From contig JBAZNU010000003.1 in NCBI GenBank assembly GCA_041649015.1, positions 186,001 to 250,000 on the forward strand: a stretch of DNA of 64,000 bases, given 5' to 3'. The DNA comes from Ignavibacteria bacterium (GTDB lineage Bacteria; Bacteroidota; Ignavibacteria; Tepidaquicellales; Tepidaquicellaceae). Positions 18,640 through 28,131 of this stretch are shown one piece after another (position 1 is the first letter of the stretch; every line of letters begins with the position of its first letter). The translations under genes were made by a program, and so were the position numbers. The notes below the pieces were generated by a model. It had not been told where the DNA came from, ran no database searches, and saw nothing but the letters and a program-made list of their open reading frames with translations.

Positions 18640-20121
18640 ATGGCTAAAGGGTACAACGTTCTTTTTGTAACCAGTGAGGTATTACCATATTCCAAAACTG
18701 GGGGTTTGGCAGATATATCAAATTCATTACCACAGGCGATGAATTCCTTAGGGAATGAAGTCAGAATCATAACTCCGAAATACGGACCGCTCGATGAAAG
18801 GCGCCTTCAGATACACGAGATAAAAAGACTTAAAGATCTCAGCATATCAATGCATGACAGGAATTACAAGTTCAGTATTAAGTCTTCTTTTATTCACGGG
18901 AAAAACACTAAGGCACAGATGTATCTTCTGGAGAACAATGATTTTTTCAAGAATAAAGGGATATATTTAAACAGTCGAACAAAAAGAGATTTTGATAATA
19001 ATGACGACAGGTTTTTATTCTTTTGCAAGACTGTTATAGAGATTCTTGAAGTTCTGCAATGGAAGCCAGACGTGATACATTGTAACGACTGGCAGACGGC
19101 GCTTATACCTGCATTGCTGAAGACTGTCTATAAGGATAACGAACACACCAAAGGAATTAAGACCGTTTTAACGGTTCATAATCTTGGATATCAGGGAGAT
19201 TTTCCTTATTCAACGTTTACAAAAACGGGATTATCTGATGAGGTATATAAAGAAGTAGGATTTGAAAAGGGACGGTTTAATTTTTTAAAAGCAGGTTTGC
19301 ATTATGCAGATAAGATAACTACTGTTTCCGAGAAATATGCGGAAGAAATAAGAACTGATAAAGAATTTTCTTTTGGTATGGATGACGTACTAAACAAGAG
19401 GAAAAAAGACATATTTGGAATACTTAACGGAATAGACAGAGTTACATGGCATCCTACATTTGACAAGATAATAACTTATAGATACACATTACAGGAAATA
19501 CCCCTAAAATGGGAAAATAAGAGAGAGCTCCTTCACAGGTTTAATTTCGAGATGAAGGAAGATGTACCATTAATTGGTTTCATAAGCAGGCTTGTAGAGT
19601 CGAAAGGTTTTGAGCTTATGAAGAAAGTACTTCCAGCGCTTATGAAAGAGGATGTACAGTTGATAATACTCGGCACGGGAGAAGATGAGTACCACAAGTT
19701 TCTCACTCAAAGCAAGAAAAAATATCCTAACAAATTAATAGTTGTACTTGATTTTAACGAAGATCTTGCACATCATATTCAAGCGGGAGCAGATATGATG
19801 CTGACACCATCAAAGTACGAACCCTGCGGGTTAACGCATTTATACAGTCTTACATATGGGACAATTCCTGTAGCGAGAAATACAGGCGGATTAGCTGACA
19901 CTATAACTGACTATAAAAAGCCTGACGGCAATGGAATCCTTTTTAACAAGTTTGATGCAAACGAATTTCTTAAATCGATTCAGACTGCGATAGGAGTTTA
20001 CAGGAAGAACAGGCAGAGATGGAACCAGATGATAAGGAATGCAATGGCACAGGATTTTTCGTGGAAAGTATCAGCAGCAAAATACATGCACATGTATAAG
20101 ACTTTAATATCCTCGAAATAG
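18640..20121 (+). CDS. glgA: glycogen synthase (ADP-glucose type, GT5)
   Basis: A 493-residue GT5 enzyme that transfers glucose from ADP-glucose to the growing alpha-1,4-glucan. The ADP-glucose binding motif KTGGLADI starts at residue 19; the C-terminal GT-B domain has the GFISRLVESKGFELM and SKYEPCGL segments and the RNTGGLADTI loop typical of bacterial GlgA. Length matches the family. It is followed 18 bp later by a HAD phosphatase gene and is likely co-transcribed with it. No glgB or glgC gene is in the window. Confidence 0.95.
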   Translation: MAKGYNVLFVTSEVLPYSKTGGLADISNSLPQAMNSLGNEVRIITPKYGPLDERRLQIHEIKRLKDLSISMHDRNYKFSIKSSFIHGKNTKAQMYLLENNDFFKNKGIYLNSRTKRDFDNNDDRFLFFCKTVIEILEVLQWKPDVIHCNDWQTALIPALLKTVYKDNEHTKGIKTVLTVHNLGYQGDFPYSTFTKTGLSDEVYKEVGFEKGRFNFLKAGLHYADKITTVSEKYAEEIRTDKEFSFGMDDVLNKRKKDIFGILNGIDRVTWHPTFDKIITYRYTLQEIPLKWENKRELLHRFNFEMKEDVPLIGFISRLVESKGFELMKKVLPALMKEDVQLIILGTGEDEYHKFLTQSKKKYPNKLIVVLDFNEDLAHHIQAGADMMLTPSKYEPCGLTHLYSLTYGTIPVARNTGGLADTITDYKKPDGNGILFNKFDANEFLKSIQTAIGVYRKNRQRWNQMIRNAMAQDFSWKVSAAKYMHMYKTLISSK

Positions 20122-20139
20122 AGTTTATACGCTGATTTC

Positions 20140-20709
20140 ATGAAAAGGGCTGTTTTTCTTGACAGAGACGGGACGCTTAACTATGATGTCGGGTATCTTT
20201 CAAAACTTGAAGACATATACATTTTTGACGGGGTAGTAGATTCTCTTAAGCAGCTAAAGGAATCGGGATTCTTGAATATTATTGTAACAAACCAGTCAGG
20301 CATTGCAAGAGGTTATTTCAGTTTATCAAACCTAAAAACCATTCACGAAAAATTTCTCAATCTCCTTTCATACGATGGTGAATGTTTAATAGACGATGTA
20401 TTCTTTTCGCCTTATCATATTGACGGAGTTATTGAAGAATACACAAAAGCGAGCGACTGTAGAAAACCTGGAACAGAGATGATAGAAAAAGCAGTGGACA
20501 AATATGACATTGACCTTTCAAGATCATACTTCATTGGCGACTCGCTTGTGGATATGCAATGCGCCCAGAATGCCGGTTTGAAGAAGATACTCGTAAAAAC
20601 AGGATACGGCACAAAAACAATTAACGAGTGCCATAAGCTAGGTGTAGAGATTGATTTTATATCCGCAAACTTTTCAGAAGCTGCTTCTTACATCTTAAAA
20701 TCAGGATAA
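20140..20709 (+). CDS. gmhB: D-glycero-D-manno-heptose 1,7-bisphosphate phosphatase-like HAD enzyme
   Basis: A 189-residue HAD-IIIA phosphatase. It has the nucleophile motif FLDRDGTLN, the VTNQSGIARGYF loop, a Cys-containing segment (SDCRKPGTEM) of the GmhB/HisB-N type, and the distal acidic motif FIGDSLVDMQCA. The usual role is removal of the 7-phosphate from heptose bisphosphate for lipopolysaccharide core synthesis. The histidinol-phosphatase branch of the family is similar but less likely outside a his operon. It directly follows glgA. Confidence 0.86.
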   Translation: MKRAVFLDRDGTLNYDVGYLSKLEDIYIFDGVVDSLKQLKESGFLNIIVTNQSGIARGYFSLSNLKTIHEKFLNLLSYDGECLIDDVFFSPYHIDGVIEEYTKASDCRKPGTEMIEKAVDKYDIDLSRSYFIGDSLVDMQCAQNAGLKKILVKTGYGTKTINECHKLGVEIDFISANFSEAASYILKSG

Positions 20710-20810
20710 ATAGGTAAATACCGGGTTGTAAAAGTCATGACAAAGTCTCTACAAATTAACAATTGATTATATTATCTTATCTATTTAATATTAATATTTT
20801 ACGTCAAAAT

Positions 20811-22010
20811 TTGGGAATAACAGCAAATATATTCAATAAAATTATAACTTTAGTTGTAATTGTTGCATGTTTGGCAACAATACAGTCATGCGAGAATAAT
20901 CCGAATGATTTGGGGCTCGAGTTTATTGTATCAGATACGCTAAGCACAAAACTTCTGGATTCAAACAAGGATTCAATACAGATAACAAACAACAACTTCA
21001 AGAAATTCGTGAACACATTTCCATCACCGTATATACTTGTTGGTTCATATTTGCAAAACGGAGCAATTTATACATCAAGAGCATTCGTAAGAACTCTTGG
21101 GGTATCGAATTCTTACGCAGGAGCAACCGTACTTTCTGCGAGAATAAAGATAAATTATGCTTCTTATGATTACAGAGATTCTACGGGAACAGTGGGTTTT
21201 AATGTATATTCGATATTAAGCCAGTATAATTTTACAACCATTACTAAAGATAGTATTTCCGAATCAAACATAGGAACGACAGTTCTTGGTTCTTATAACG
21301 GAACAGTAACAGATACGAATTCTATTTATATACCATTTGATAACGCAACTGCGAAGAACTGGCTCGAATACGCAGCTGATACGAATTACGCTCAGAAGAA
21401 TTACGGATTAGCATTTGTTCCTAATGCAAGTTCTAATACAATAAAAGGTTTTGGAGGTTATTTCAATAGTGTCTCAAACTTAACGCCGCAGGTGATAATA
21501 GTTGCCAACAAAAACAATGTAACCGATACTTTATCGTATCCGCTTGAAACTATTTCTTTCCCTGACGTTATAAATCCTTACTTTCCGACGGATAGAATTG
21601 TAATTCAAAACGGAATAAGTTTAAACAGCATTATTAATTTCAACCTTAATAAACTTCCCCCGAGGGTAATTGTAAACGATGCGTTTTTGAGACTTAAGAT
21701 TGATTTGCCAAATTCATCATTGAGGTCGATATCATCGAAAACGATGCAGTTCTCAATGATGACTGATACATTGGCAAAAACAAATGACGGTACAGCATAC
21801 GAAACGTTACTTGAGGATTCCATGACGGTTTCGATCCATCTAACTCCTTATTTTCAGAAATGGAATTACGGAACAGCCGTAAATTATGGCGTTCTGATAA
21901 GAAATATTTATAACGTGATTAATCTTGACAGATTTGTATTCTATGGACCGGGTGTTCAGGACACGACTTTAAGACCCAAGCTATTAATTAGATATACACC
22001 GAGGGGATAA
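20811..22010 (+). CDS. DUF4270-like lipoprotein
   Basis: A protein of about 399 residues with a lipoprotein signal (hydrophobic stretch, then TIQSCENNPNDLGLEF). The start of the mature part and the beta-rich body resemble the DUF4270 family of Bacteroidota, which also shares strand patterns with DNRLRE-type domains. There is no ATG near the N-terminus; TTG at 20811 gives a compact signal peptide, whereas the longest frame would use TTG at 20763. It is followed 1 bp later by a predicted outer-membrane protein gene, so the two are probably translated together. The function is not known. Confidence 0.68.
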   Translation: MGITANIFNKIITLVVIVACLATIQSCENNPNDLGLEFIVSDTLSTKLLDSNKDSIQITNNNFKKFVNTFPSPYILVGSYLQNGAIYTSRAFVRTLGVSNSYAGATVLSARIKINYASYDYRDSTGTVGFNVYSILSQYNFTTITKDSISESNIGTTVLGSYNGTVTDTNSIYIPFDNATAKNWLEYAADTNYAQKNYGLAFVPNASSNTIKGFGGYFNSVSNLTPQVIIVANKNNVTDTLSYPLETISFPDVINPYFPTDRIVIQNGISLNSIINFNLNKLPPRVIVNDAFLRLKIDLPNSSLRSISSKTMQFSMMTDTLAKTNDGTAYETLLEDSMTVSIHLTPYFQKWNYGTAVNYGVLIRNIYNVINLDRFVFYGPGVQDTTLRPKLLIRYTPRG

Positions 22011-22011
22011 G

Positions 22012-23277
22012 ATGATGAAAAAGACAAAGATAATAATAGGAGTCATATTAATATTTACGGCAGTGAATCTGCTAAAGGCCCAGGAAGAATTCAGTATGGG
22101 CTCTTTGTATTCAGCATATGGTGTAGGTTTAATGCGGTACTCGGCAAGCCACAGAACTGACGCAATGGGAATACAGGGTATAGGGTTACTCGGGAATTAC
22201 ATAAACAACCTTAATCCTGCATCGAACACATACTTAAGGAATACACTCGTGACATTAGGCGTGTCGGGACTTCTGCTAAAAACTTCAAACGATGAGAAGT
22301 CTGTTTCAATGTCGGACGCAAACGTAACAGGATTTAATATTGGGGTGCCGGTTTGGGATAATTACGGAATGGTATTGCTGTTTGGATTTAATCCAGTGTC
22401 AACGGTTCAGTATAAAATATCGGGAATAGTCGATCAAGCAGGAACAACTTTTACGGAAACGTTTGCGGGACTTGGTGGGCTTTCGAGAATAAACTTTGGT
22501 GCGGCAGGAAAACCTTTCAGGTTTTTAAGTCTTGGTGCCGAGTTTGATTATACATTTGGAAACGTAAAAGAACTATCGTTTTTTAATTTTAATACATCAA
22601 CAACTTTAAATACATACATAAAAACAGAAAACGACCTTAAGGGAAGTTATTTCAAGGGAGGCGCAGTTCTTGAGTTCGGTTATATATTTCCGAAAAGTGT
22701 TATATTTGATAACCTTAACATTGGTTTTTACTTCCAGACAAACTACAAACTAACGTCATACGTCGACAAGATAAGTTTATCAACTCTCGGTTTTGATACT
22801 ACTAACACAACGTATCCAGATGTAGAAATGCCGGAGAGTTACGGATTTGGCATATCGAAAAAGATAGGCCGGCAGCTTATTATTTCATCGGACATAATGT
22901 TTCAGAAATTCAGCAAGTTTAAATCGACCTCACTGGTTCCGGGAGAATATGCGGATAATTTCAGAGTAGGTGCAGGATTTGAAATACTGCCGAATCCTGA
23001 ATCCGACAAAACTTTCTGGGAGAGTTTATATTACAGGGGCGGTTTTTCTTATGATAATTCGATAATGAAGATTAACAACGAGCAAGTTAATAATTATGCC
23101 GTAAGTCTTGGTGTTGGAGTACCTCTAAACAACGAGGCTGCAATTGATTTTGATGTTACAGCAGGAATGCGAGGCAATACTGATATCGGATTAGTAAAGG
23201 ACAGTTACATTAAATTTAATTTAGGACTTAATTTTGGGGAATTTTGGTTCTTAAAATCAACAAGAGAAGATTTATAA
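22012..23277 (+). CDS. predicted outer-membrane beta-barrel protein
   Basis: A 421-residue exported protein with a signal peptide (MMKKTKIIIGVILIFTAVNLLKAQ). The rest shows alternating hydrophobic strands, an early NPASNTYL segment seen in OmpP1/FadL- and PorV-type barrels, and glycine/aromatic-rich strands. I call it an outer-membrane barrel of unknown substrate. It sits immediately downstream of the DUF4270-like lipoprotein, and the two may work together at the outer membrane. The next gene, rpiB, begins 13 bp on. Confidence 0.72.
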   Translation: MMKKTKIIIGVILIFTAVNLLKAQEEFSMGSLYSAYGVGLMRYSASHRTDAMGIQGIGLLGNYINNLNPASNTYLRNTLVTLGVSGLLLKTSNDEKSVSMSDANVTGFNIGVPVWDNYGMVLLFGFNPVSTVQYKISGIVDQAGTTFTETFAGLGGLSRINFGAAGKPFRFLSLGAEFDYTFGNVKELSFFNFNTSTTLNTYIKTENDLKGSYFKGGAVLEFGYIFPKSVIFDNLNIGFYFQTNYKLTSYVDKISLSTLGFDTTNTTYPDVEMPESYGFGISKKIGRQLIISSDIMFQKFSKFKSTSLVPGEYADNFRVGAGFEILPNPESDKTFWESLYYRGGFSYDNSIMKINNEQVNNYAVSLGVGVPLNNEAAIDFDVTAGMRGNTDIGLVKDSYIKFNLGLNFGEFWFLKSTREDL

Positions 23278-23290
23278 TTTTAATATAGAG

Positions 23291-23725
23291 ATGAAAATAG
23301 TAATAGGATCTGATCACAGAGGGTATCCTCTGAAAGAGCAAATAAAGAAATATTTCGATAACAGCAAAATCGAATACAAGGATATAGGGACAACATCTAC
23401 TGAAAGTGTTGACTATCCTGATTATGCAAAGCTTGCCGGAACAGCAATCAATGAAGAAGATTTTGATTACGGTGTTTTAATTTGCGGAAGCGGAATCGGT
23501 GTATCTATAGCAGCAAACAAGGTGAAAGGACTCCGTGCTGTAAATGCGAACAATAACAACATGGCTGAGATGGCTAGGAAGCACAACAATGCCAACGTTA
23601 TATGTTTCGGTTCAGACTTTATTGATTACGAAAAAGCGATAAGATTTTTTGAGATATTTATTAACACCCGTTTCGAGGGCGGGGAGCGGCATGAACGCCG
23701 GCTTGGTAAATTAGAAAACAATTAA
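23291..23725 (+). CDS. rpiB: ribose-5-phosphate isomerase B
   Basis: A 144-residue RpiB/LacAB-type isomerase that interconverts ribose-5-phosphate and ribulose-5-phosphate in the pentose phosphate pathway. It has the N-terminal GSDHRGYPLK motif, the catalytic-Cys segment LICGSGIGVSIAANK, and the conserved RAVNANN and ARKHNNANV elements. Length is typical. It lies 11 bp upstream of glyA in a run that continues through tatC and the prenyl synthase. Confidence 0.95.
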   Translation: MKIVIGSDHRGYPLKEQIKKYFDNSKIEYKDIGTTSTESVDYPDYAKLAGTAINEEDFDYGVLICGSGIGVSIAANKVKGLRAVNANNNNMAEMARKHNNANVICFGSDFIDYEKAIRFFEIFINTRFEGGERHERRLGKLENN

Positions 23726-23736
23726 AATTTATTTTT

Positions 23737-25029
23737 ATGGACAACTTAATAAATAAAGATCCAAAGATTTATGAAGTAATAGAAAATGAGACAAATCGTC
23801 AAGCACAGAAGCTTGAAATGATTGCCTCTGAAAACTTTACATCAGAAGCGGTGATGAAAGCACTTGGTTCAACACTAACAAACAAGTACGCCGAGGGGTA
23901 TCCGGGTAACAGATATTACGGAGGCTGCGAGCACGTTGACGTAGCAGAGAATCTCGCTAGAGACAGAGCAAAAGAGCTGTTCGGAGCGGAATATGCAAAC
24001 GTTCAGCCTCATTCGGGAAGTACTGCAAACATGGCAGTTTATTTTACATTCCTGAAACCGGGTGATAAAGTTATGGGTATGGACCTTTCACATGGCGGTC
24101 ACTTAACTCATGGTTCTCCCGTAAATTTTTCAGGACAGCTTTATAATTTTGTTCCTTACGGAATAAATCCGGAAACAGAAATGCTTGATTATGATTTAGT
24201 GATGGATGCCGTTATTAAAGAGAAGCCGAAGATGATTACTGTTGGTGCGAGTGCATACTCGAGGAATATTGACTACAAAAAGTTCAGAGAGATTGCAGAT
24301 AAGGTAGGAGCATTTTTATTTGCTGATATTGCTCATCCTGCAGGATTGATTGCAAAGAAGTTACTTAATGACCCTATTCCTTACTGTCACGTTGTAGCAA
24401 CGACGACACACAAGACGCTGAGAGGTCCAAGAGGTGGAATGATACTGATAGGAAAGGATTATGAAAATCCTTTTGGCAAAGTAGCACCAAAATCAGGTAG
24501 AGTGAGAAAGATGTCAGAGCTTGTTGATTCAATGGTTATGCCGGGAGTGCAGGGTGGACCTTTGATGCATGTTATAGCCGCAAAGGCAGTAGCTTTTCTG
24601 GAAGCCTTGCAGCCGGACTTTCTTGAATATGCTAAACAGGTTATAAGGAATGCGAATGCATTAGCAAATAAACTTGTATCGCTTGACTTTAAGATAATCT
24701 CGGGGGGGACGGATAATCATCTTATGCTTGTTGATTTAAGAAACAAGAACATAACGGGAAAAGCAGCACAGGAAGCACTAGACGAGGTTAGCATTACCTG
24801 CAATAAGAACTCTGTACCTTTTGATGACAAGAGTCCTCTGATAACGAGCGGTATAAGGCTTGGAACTCCTGCTCTTACGACAAGGGGAATGAATGAAGCT
24901 GATATGGAAGTGATAGCAGAATTGATTAATAAGACAGTTTTGAATCCGAAAGACGATAAAATAAAAGCAGAAGTAAGAGAAGCGGTGGCAGCGCTATCGT
25001 CTCGTTATCCGCTTTATGGCAGAAAATAG
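23737..25029 (+). CDS. glyA: serine hydroxymethyltransferase
   Basis: A 430-residue PLP enzyme that converts serine and tetrahydrofolate to glycine and 5,10-methylene-tetrahydrofolate. Seen: MIASENFTSEAV at the N-terminus, NVQPHSGSTANM, and the PLP lysine K226 in TTTHKTLRGPRGG. Full length. Its last 14 bp overlap the start of tatC, which implies coupled translation. Confidence 0.97.
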   Translation: MDNLINKDPKIYEVIENETNRQAQKLEMIASENFTSEAVMKALGSTLTNKYAEGYPGNRYYGGCEHVDVAENLARDRAKELFGAEYANVQPHSGSTANMAVYFTFLKPGDKVMGMDLSHGGHLTHGSPVNFSGQLYNFVPYGINPETEMLDYDLVMDAVIKEKPKMITVGASAYSRNIDYKKFREIADKVGAFLFADIAHPAGLIAKKLLNDPIPYCHVVATTTHKTLRGPRGGMILIGKDYENPFGKVAPKSGRVRKMSELVDSMVMPGVQGGPLMHVIAAKAVAFLEALQPDFLEYAKQVIRNANALANKLVSLDFKIISGGTDNHLMLVDLRNKNITGKAAQEALDEVSITCNKNSVPFDDKSPLITSGIRLGTPALTTRGMNEADMEVIAELINKTVLNPKDDKIKAEVREAVAALSSRYPLYGRK

Positions 25030-25744
25030 TGACATGGGTTTTCTCGACCATCTTGAAGAATTAAGATGGCGATTAATAAAAGCGCTTATCGGAATTATAG
25101 TTGGTGCAATATTGACAGGTATTTTCATTGACTGGATTATGAATATTATACTGTTTGCACCCGCAACAAAAACGACACCTCCGTTGTCCATTATTAACTT
25201 AAGACCCTACGGACAGTTTCTGATTTACATGGAGGTAATCTTCATCGGAGGTGCTGTTATCAGCGTACCGAACATTATTTACCAGATATGGAAGTTTATA
25301 GAACCGGCTCTGAAGCCTAATGAAAGAAGGTATGTTACATCTGTTGTAATGTTTACCTCGGTATGTTTTTTAGGCGGAGTAGTATTCTCATATTATCTTA
25401 TGCTTCCTGCAGCACTTGGTTTCTTTGCGAATTTCGGCTCGACAATCATAGAGAACAAGATATCAGCGGATGAGTACATGAGTTTTGTACTTTCGATGGT
25501 CTTAGCAGCAGGGATTGTATTTGAACTACCAATGCTTTCATTCTTTCTTTCAAAGATAGGTATATTGAAGCCTGAATTTATGAGGAAATACAGAAAGCAT
25601 GCGATTGTTGCCATACTGCTACTTGCGGCAATAGTAACACCGGGTCCTGATATAACGAGCCAGCTTATGCTGGGGGTACCGTTATTGTTATTGTATGAAA
25701 TTAGTATTTTAATTTGTAAATATTCTCAAAAGAAAACGACGTGA
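25016..25744 (+). CDS. tatC: twin-arginine translocase subunit TatC
   Basis: A 242-residue polytopic inner-membrane protein, the receptor for folded proteins carrying twin-arginine signals. The N-terminal GFLDHLEELRWRLIKAL and the loop IWKFIEPALKPNERR are diagnostic, and the expected six hydrophobic segments are present. It overlaps glyA upstream, and its stop overlaps the GTG start of the prenyl synthase. No tatA gene is in the window, so that partner must be elsewhere. Confidence 0.95.
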   Translation: MAENSDMGFLDHLEELRWRLIKALIGIIVGAILTGIFIDWIMNIILFAPATKTTPPLSIINLRPYGQFLIYMEVIFIGGAVISVPNIIYQIWKFIEPALKPNERRYVTSVVMFTSVCFLGGVVFSYYLMLPAALGFFANFGSTIIENKISADEYMSFVLSMVLAAGIVFELPMLSFFLSKIGILKPEFMRKYRKHAIVAILLLAAIVTPGPDITSQLMLGVPLLLLYEISILICKYSQKKTT

Positions 25745-26709
25745 ATTTAAACAAAATAGCATCGCCGATTAAGAGTGAGCTTGGAGAGTTTCAGAAAATA
25801 TTTTCGGGTACGCTTAAGTCAAACGTTGCACTTGTTGACCTTATAACAAAGTATATTCTAAAACAGAAGGGAAAAAAAGTAAGACCGATACTTGTCCTTC
25901 TATCGGCAAAACTTTGCGGAAAGATTTCTTCAAGAACGTATGTGGCAGCAACGCTTGTTGAACTGCTTCACACAGCAACACTTATTCATGACGATGTTGT
26001 TGATGATGCAAAAACAAGAAGGGGTATTGCATCAATAAATTCCGTCTGGAAGAACAAAGCTGCTGTATTGATGGGTGATTTTCTTCTTTCGAAGGGATTA
26101 CTTGTATCGCTTGATAATAACGAGCCGGATTTCCTAAAAGCCACTTCCGAGGCTGTTAAAAGGATGTCTGAAGGTGAACTTCTTCAGATACAGAAAGCAC
26201 GGAACTTTGATGCAACAGAAGAAACATATTTCAGGGTTATATCAGATAAGACTGCATCTCTTATAAAAACATGCTGTAAGATAGGAGCAATGAGCTCATC
26301 GAACGATAAAGATAAAATTAACAACTTGGCAGCATACGGCGAAAATCTTGGTATTGCTTTTCAGCTGCGTGATGACTTGCTTGATTATACAGGCAGAAAA
26401 AAGCTCCTTGGTAAAGCTACAGGGAATGATTTAAAAGAAAAGAAATTTACTCTACCGCTGCTTAAAGCATTAAAAAATGCACCGACGAAGAATTCAAAAG
26501 AGATTATGAGACTGATTAAAAGCGAATCCCACAAAAAATTTGATTCAGTTTATTATTTTGTCGAAGAATACGGCGGTATTGAATATACGCAAAAAAAGAT
26601 TTCAGAATATTCGGAACGGGCTCTTGCATCACTTAAAAGTTTTGCAAACAACGAATCAAAGGAGTCTCTTAAAGAGCTTGTATCTTTTGTTTCTACCAGA
26701 GAGCATTGA
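25741..26709 (+). CDS. polyprenyl diphosphate synthase (octaprenyl type)
   Basis: A 322-residue trans-prenyltransferase that extends farnesyl diphosphate with isopentenyl diphosphate, most likely for the quinone side chain. The first aspartate-rich motif is D84/D85/D88/D89 in IHDDVVDDA and the second is D211/D212/D215 in FQLRDDLLD; KGKKVRP is the N-terminal substrate motif. The start is GTG, overlapping the tatC stop. Product chain length cannot be fixed from sequence by eye. Confidence 0.92.
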   Translation: MNLNKIASPIKSELGEFQKIFSGTLKSNVALVDLITKYILKQKGKKVRPILVLLSAKLCGKISSRTYVAATLVELLHTATLIHDDVVDDAKTRRGIASINSVWKNKAAVLMGDFLLSKGLLVSLDNNEPDFLKATSEAVKRMSEGELLQIQKARNFDATEETYFRVISDKTASLIKTCCKIGAMSSSNDKDKINNLAAYGENLGIAFQLRDDLLDYTGRKKLLGKATGNDLKEKKFTLPLLKALKNAPTKNSKEIMRLIKSESHKKFDSVYYFVEEYGGIEYTQKKISEYSERALASLKSFANNESKESLKELVSFVSTREH

Positions 26710-26748
26710 TTTACATGCATTTGAAAAGCATCTTACATTCTTGAAAAT

Positions 26749-27987
26749 ATGAGAAGCAGCATTTCTAGAATTATTTCTGGAGGTCAAACAGGATCTGACA
26801 GAGCAGCTCTGGAAGCCGCTAGGCTTCTGAATATTAACACGGGCGGATACTGTCCCAAAGGCTATAAAACAGAAGATGGTTATGACAAATCTTTAAAGCA
26901 GTTCGGACTCAAGCAAACCCAGACAGATAATCCCACAGAAAGAACCATATTAAACATAAAGGTTTCTGACGGTACTGTAATATTTGGGAAAATATACAGA
27001 AGGAGGAAAGTAATAAGTCCGGGGACTTTGTTAACTCTTAATTCGGTAAAAGAATATCATAAACCTTTTCTCGTTAATCCCACAAGAAAACAATTTCAAG
27101 ACTGGTTATTTAAAAATAGAATTAAAATACTGAATGTAGCAGGGAACAGACTTAGTGAGAATCAAAAGATTTATGATTCGGTATTTAATTTCATGATGAA
27201 ATCATTTATAGATACTGCTCTTATTGAATTTAGGAAGAAGATGCTTATAATTAGGGAGAATAACATTTTAGGTTCAAAAGATATGCTGAATAACATAATA
27301 TCTGCTTCAATAAAGTATTTAAGGAATACTCATATCGAACAGCAAAATGCTATTTCTGTAATATTAAAAGAAACAGAATCGTTTACTCAAGGTAAGAATT
27401 CTGAGATGATGATTCTATACAGATTTATAAAAGAATTAAAACACGAGATTAAGAGTAACCCTAAAAAGGATATTTTGAATTATCTTATTGCCAGAAGAAA
27501 AAGTTTAAAGGATTCGTCTAAAAAGCTGACTCTTTCTACAATGAAGGAAATACAATTTGAAAACAAAACGGTACTACTTATAAGCAATAGTTCAAGTATT
27601 ACTTCTTTATTTAAAGAACTTTCAAAGATGGAAATCCGGGTAAATGTATTACAGTGCAAATCTTATCCAGGTTGTGAAGGAATAGTACAGGCGGAAGTTT
27701 TAAAGTCTTATGGCTTTAAAGTAAAACTGATTCATGAAAGAGATATTAAATATTATGTTCAAAAAGCTGACATGGCTTTGCTTGGTTGTGATGCTTACAA
27801 CAAAACGTACTTTTCTAATAAAACAGGTTCTTTGGAAATAGCAAAAACATTTTTTAAGTTTAATAAGCCTGTGTATGTGTTGTCAGAAAAGGCAAAGTAT
27901 TCTTCTGGTTTTTATAAAAAGCATAATTTATCCGGAATGTTTGATACGGTGCCGCAGGCGTATGTGACAAAGTTGATAAAGTCATAA
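26749..27987 (+). CDS. fusion: molybdenum-carrier-like (SLOG-type) domain + eIF2B-like domain
   Basis: A 412-residue two-domain protein. Residues 1 to about 150 match the putative molybdenum carrier family (Rossmann-like, related to LOG/SLOG proteins): ISGGQTGSDRAALEAA at 9-24, GGYCPKGYKTEDG, and a central RTILNIKVSDGTVIF. Residues about 165-412 resemble the eIF2B alpha/MtnA/ribose-1,5-bisphosphate isomerase family: LLISNSSS at 276-283, a VLQCKSYPGCEG segment in place of VxxSRPxxxG, then LLGCDAY (D348) and NK (357-358). The catalytic Cys of the isomerases is replaced by Ser (S279) while the Asp is kept, so it may bind a nucleotide or sugar phosphate rather than isomerise it. It starts about 40 bp after the prenyl synthase. 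The function is unknown. Confidence 0.72.
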   Translation: MRSSISRIISGGQTGSDRAALEAARLLNINTGGYCPKGYKTEDGYDKSLKQFGLKQTQTDNPTERTILNIKVSDGTVIFGKIYRRRKVISPGTLLTLNSVKEYHKPFLVNPTRKQFQDWLFKNRIKILNVAGNRLSENQKIYDSVFNFMMKSFIDTALIEFRKKMLIIRENNILGSKDMLNNIISASIKYLRNTHIEQQNAISVILKETESFTQGKNSEMMILYRFIKELKHEIKSNPKKDILNYLIARRKSLKDSSKKLTLSTMKEIQFENKTVLLISNSSSITSLFKELSKMEIRVNVLQCKSYPGCEGIVQAEVLKSYGFKVKLIHERDIKYYVQKADMALLGCDAYNKTYFSNKTGSLEIAKTFFKFNKPVYVLSEKAKYSSGFYKKHNLSGMFDTVPQAYVTKLIKS

Positions 27988-28045
27988 CTTTTGAAAAATT
28001 ATGTTGTACATATTTTATAAGCAATGTCAGATGAGAGCAAATGAA

Positions 28046-28076
28046 TTGTTTATGAATACGGTAATAGATAGTTTTG
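28046..28076 (+). promoter_or_regulatory. Bacteroidota-type promoter upstream of gmd
   Basis: TTG at 28046-28048 and TAGTTTTG at 28069-28076, separated by 20 bp, fit the Bacteroidota consensus (TTG, 19-21 bp, TAnnTTTG). The gmd start codon is about 55 bp downstream. Found by eye; not tested. Confidence 0.5.
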
Positions 28077-28131
28077 ATTCAATAATTAATTTAAGAAAAA
28101 TATTTATTAAAAAGCAAACCAGTATTCTTAA

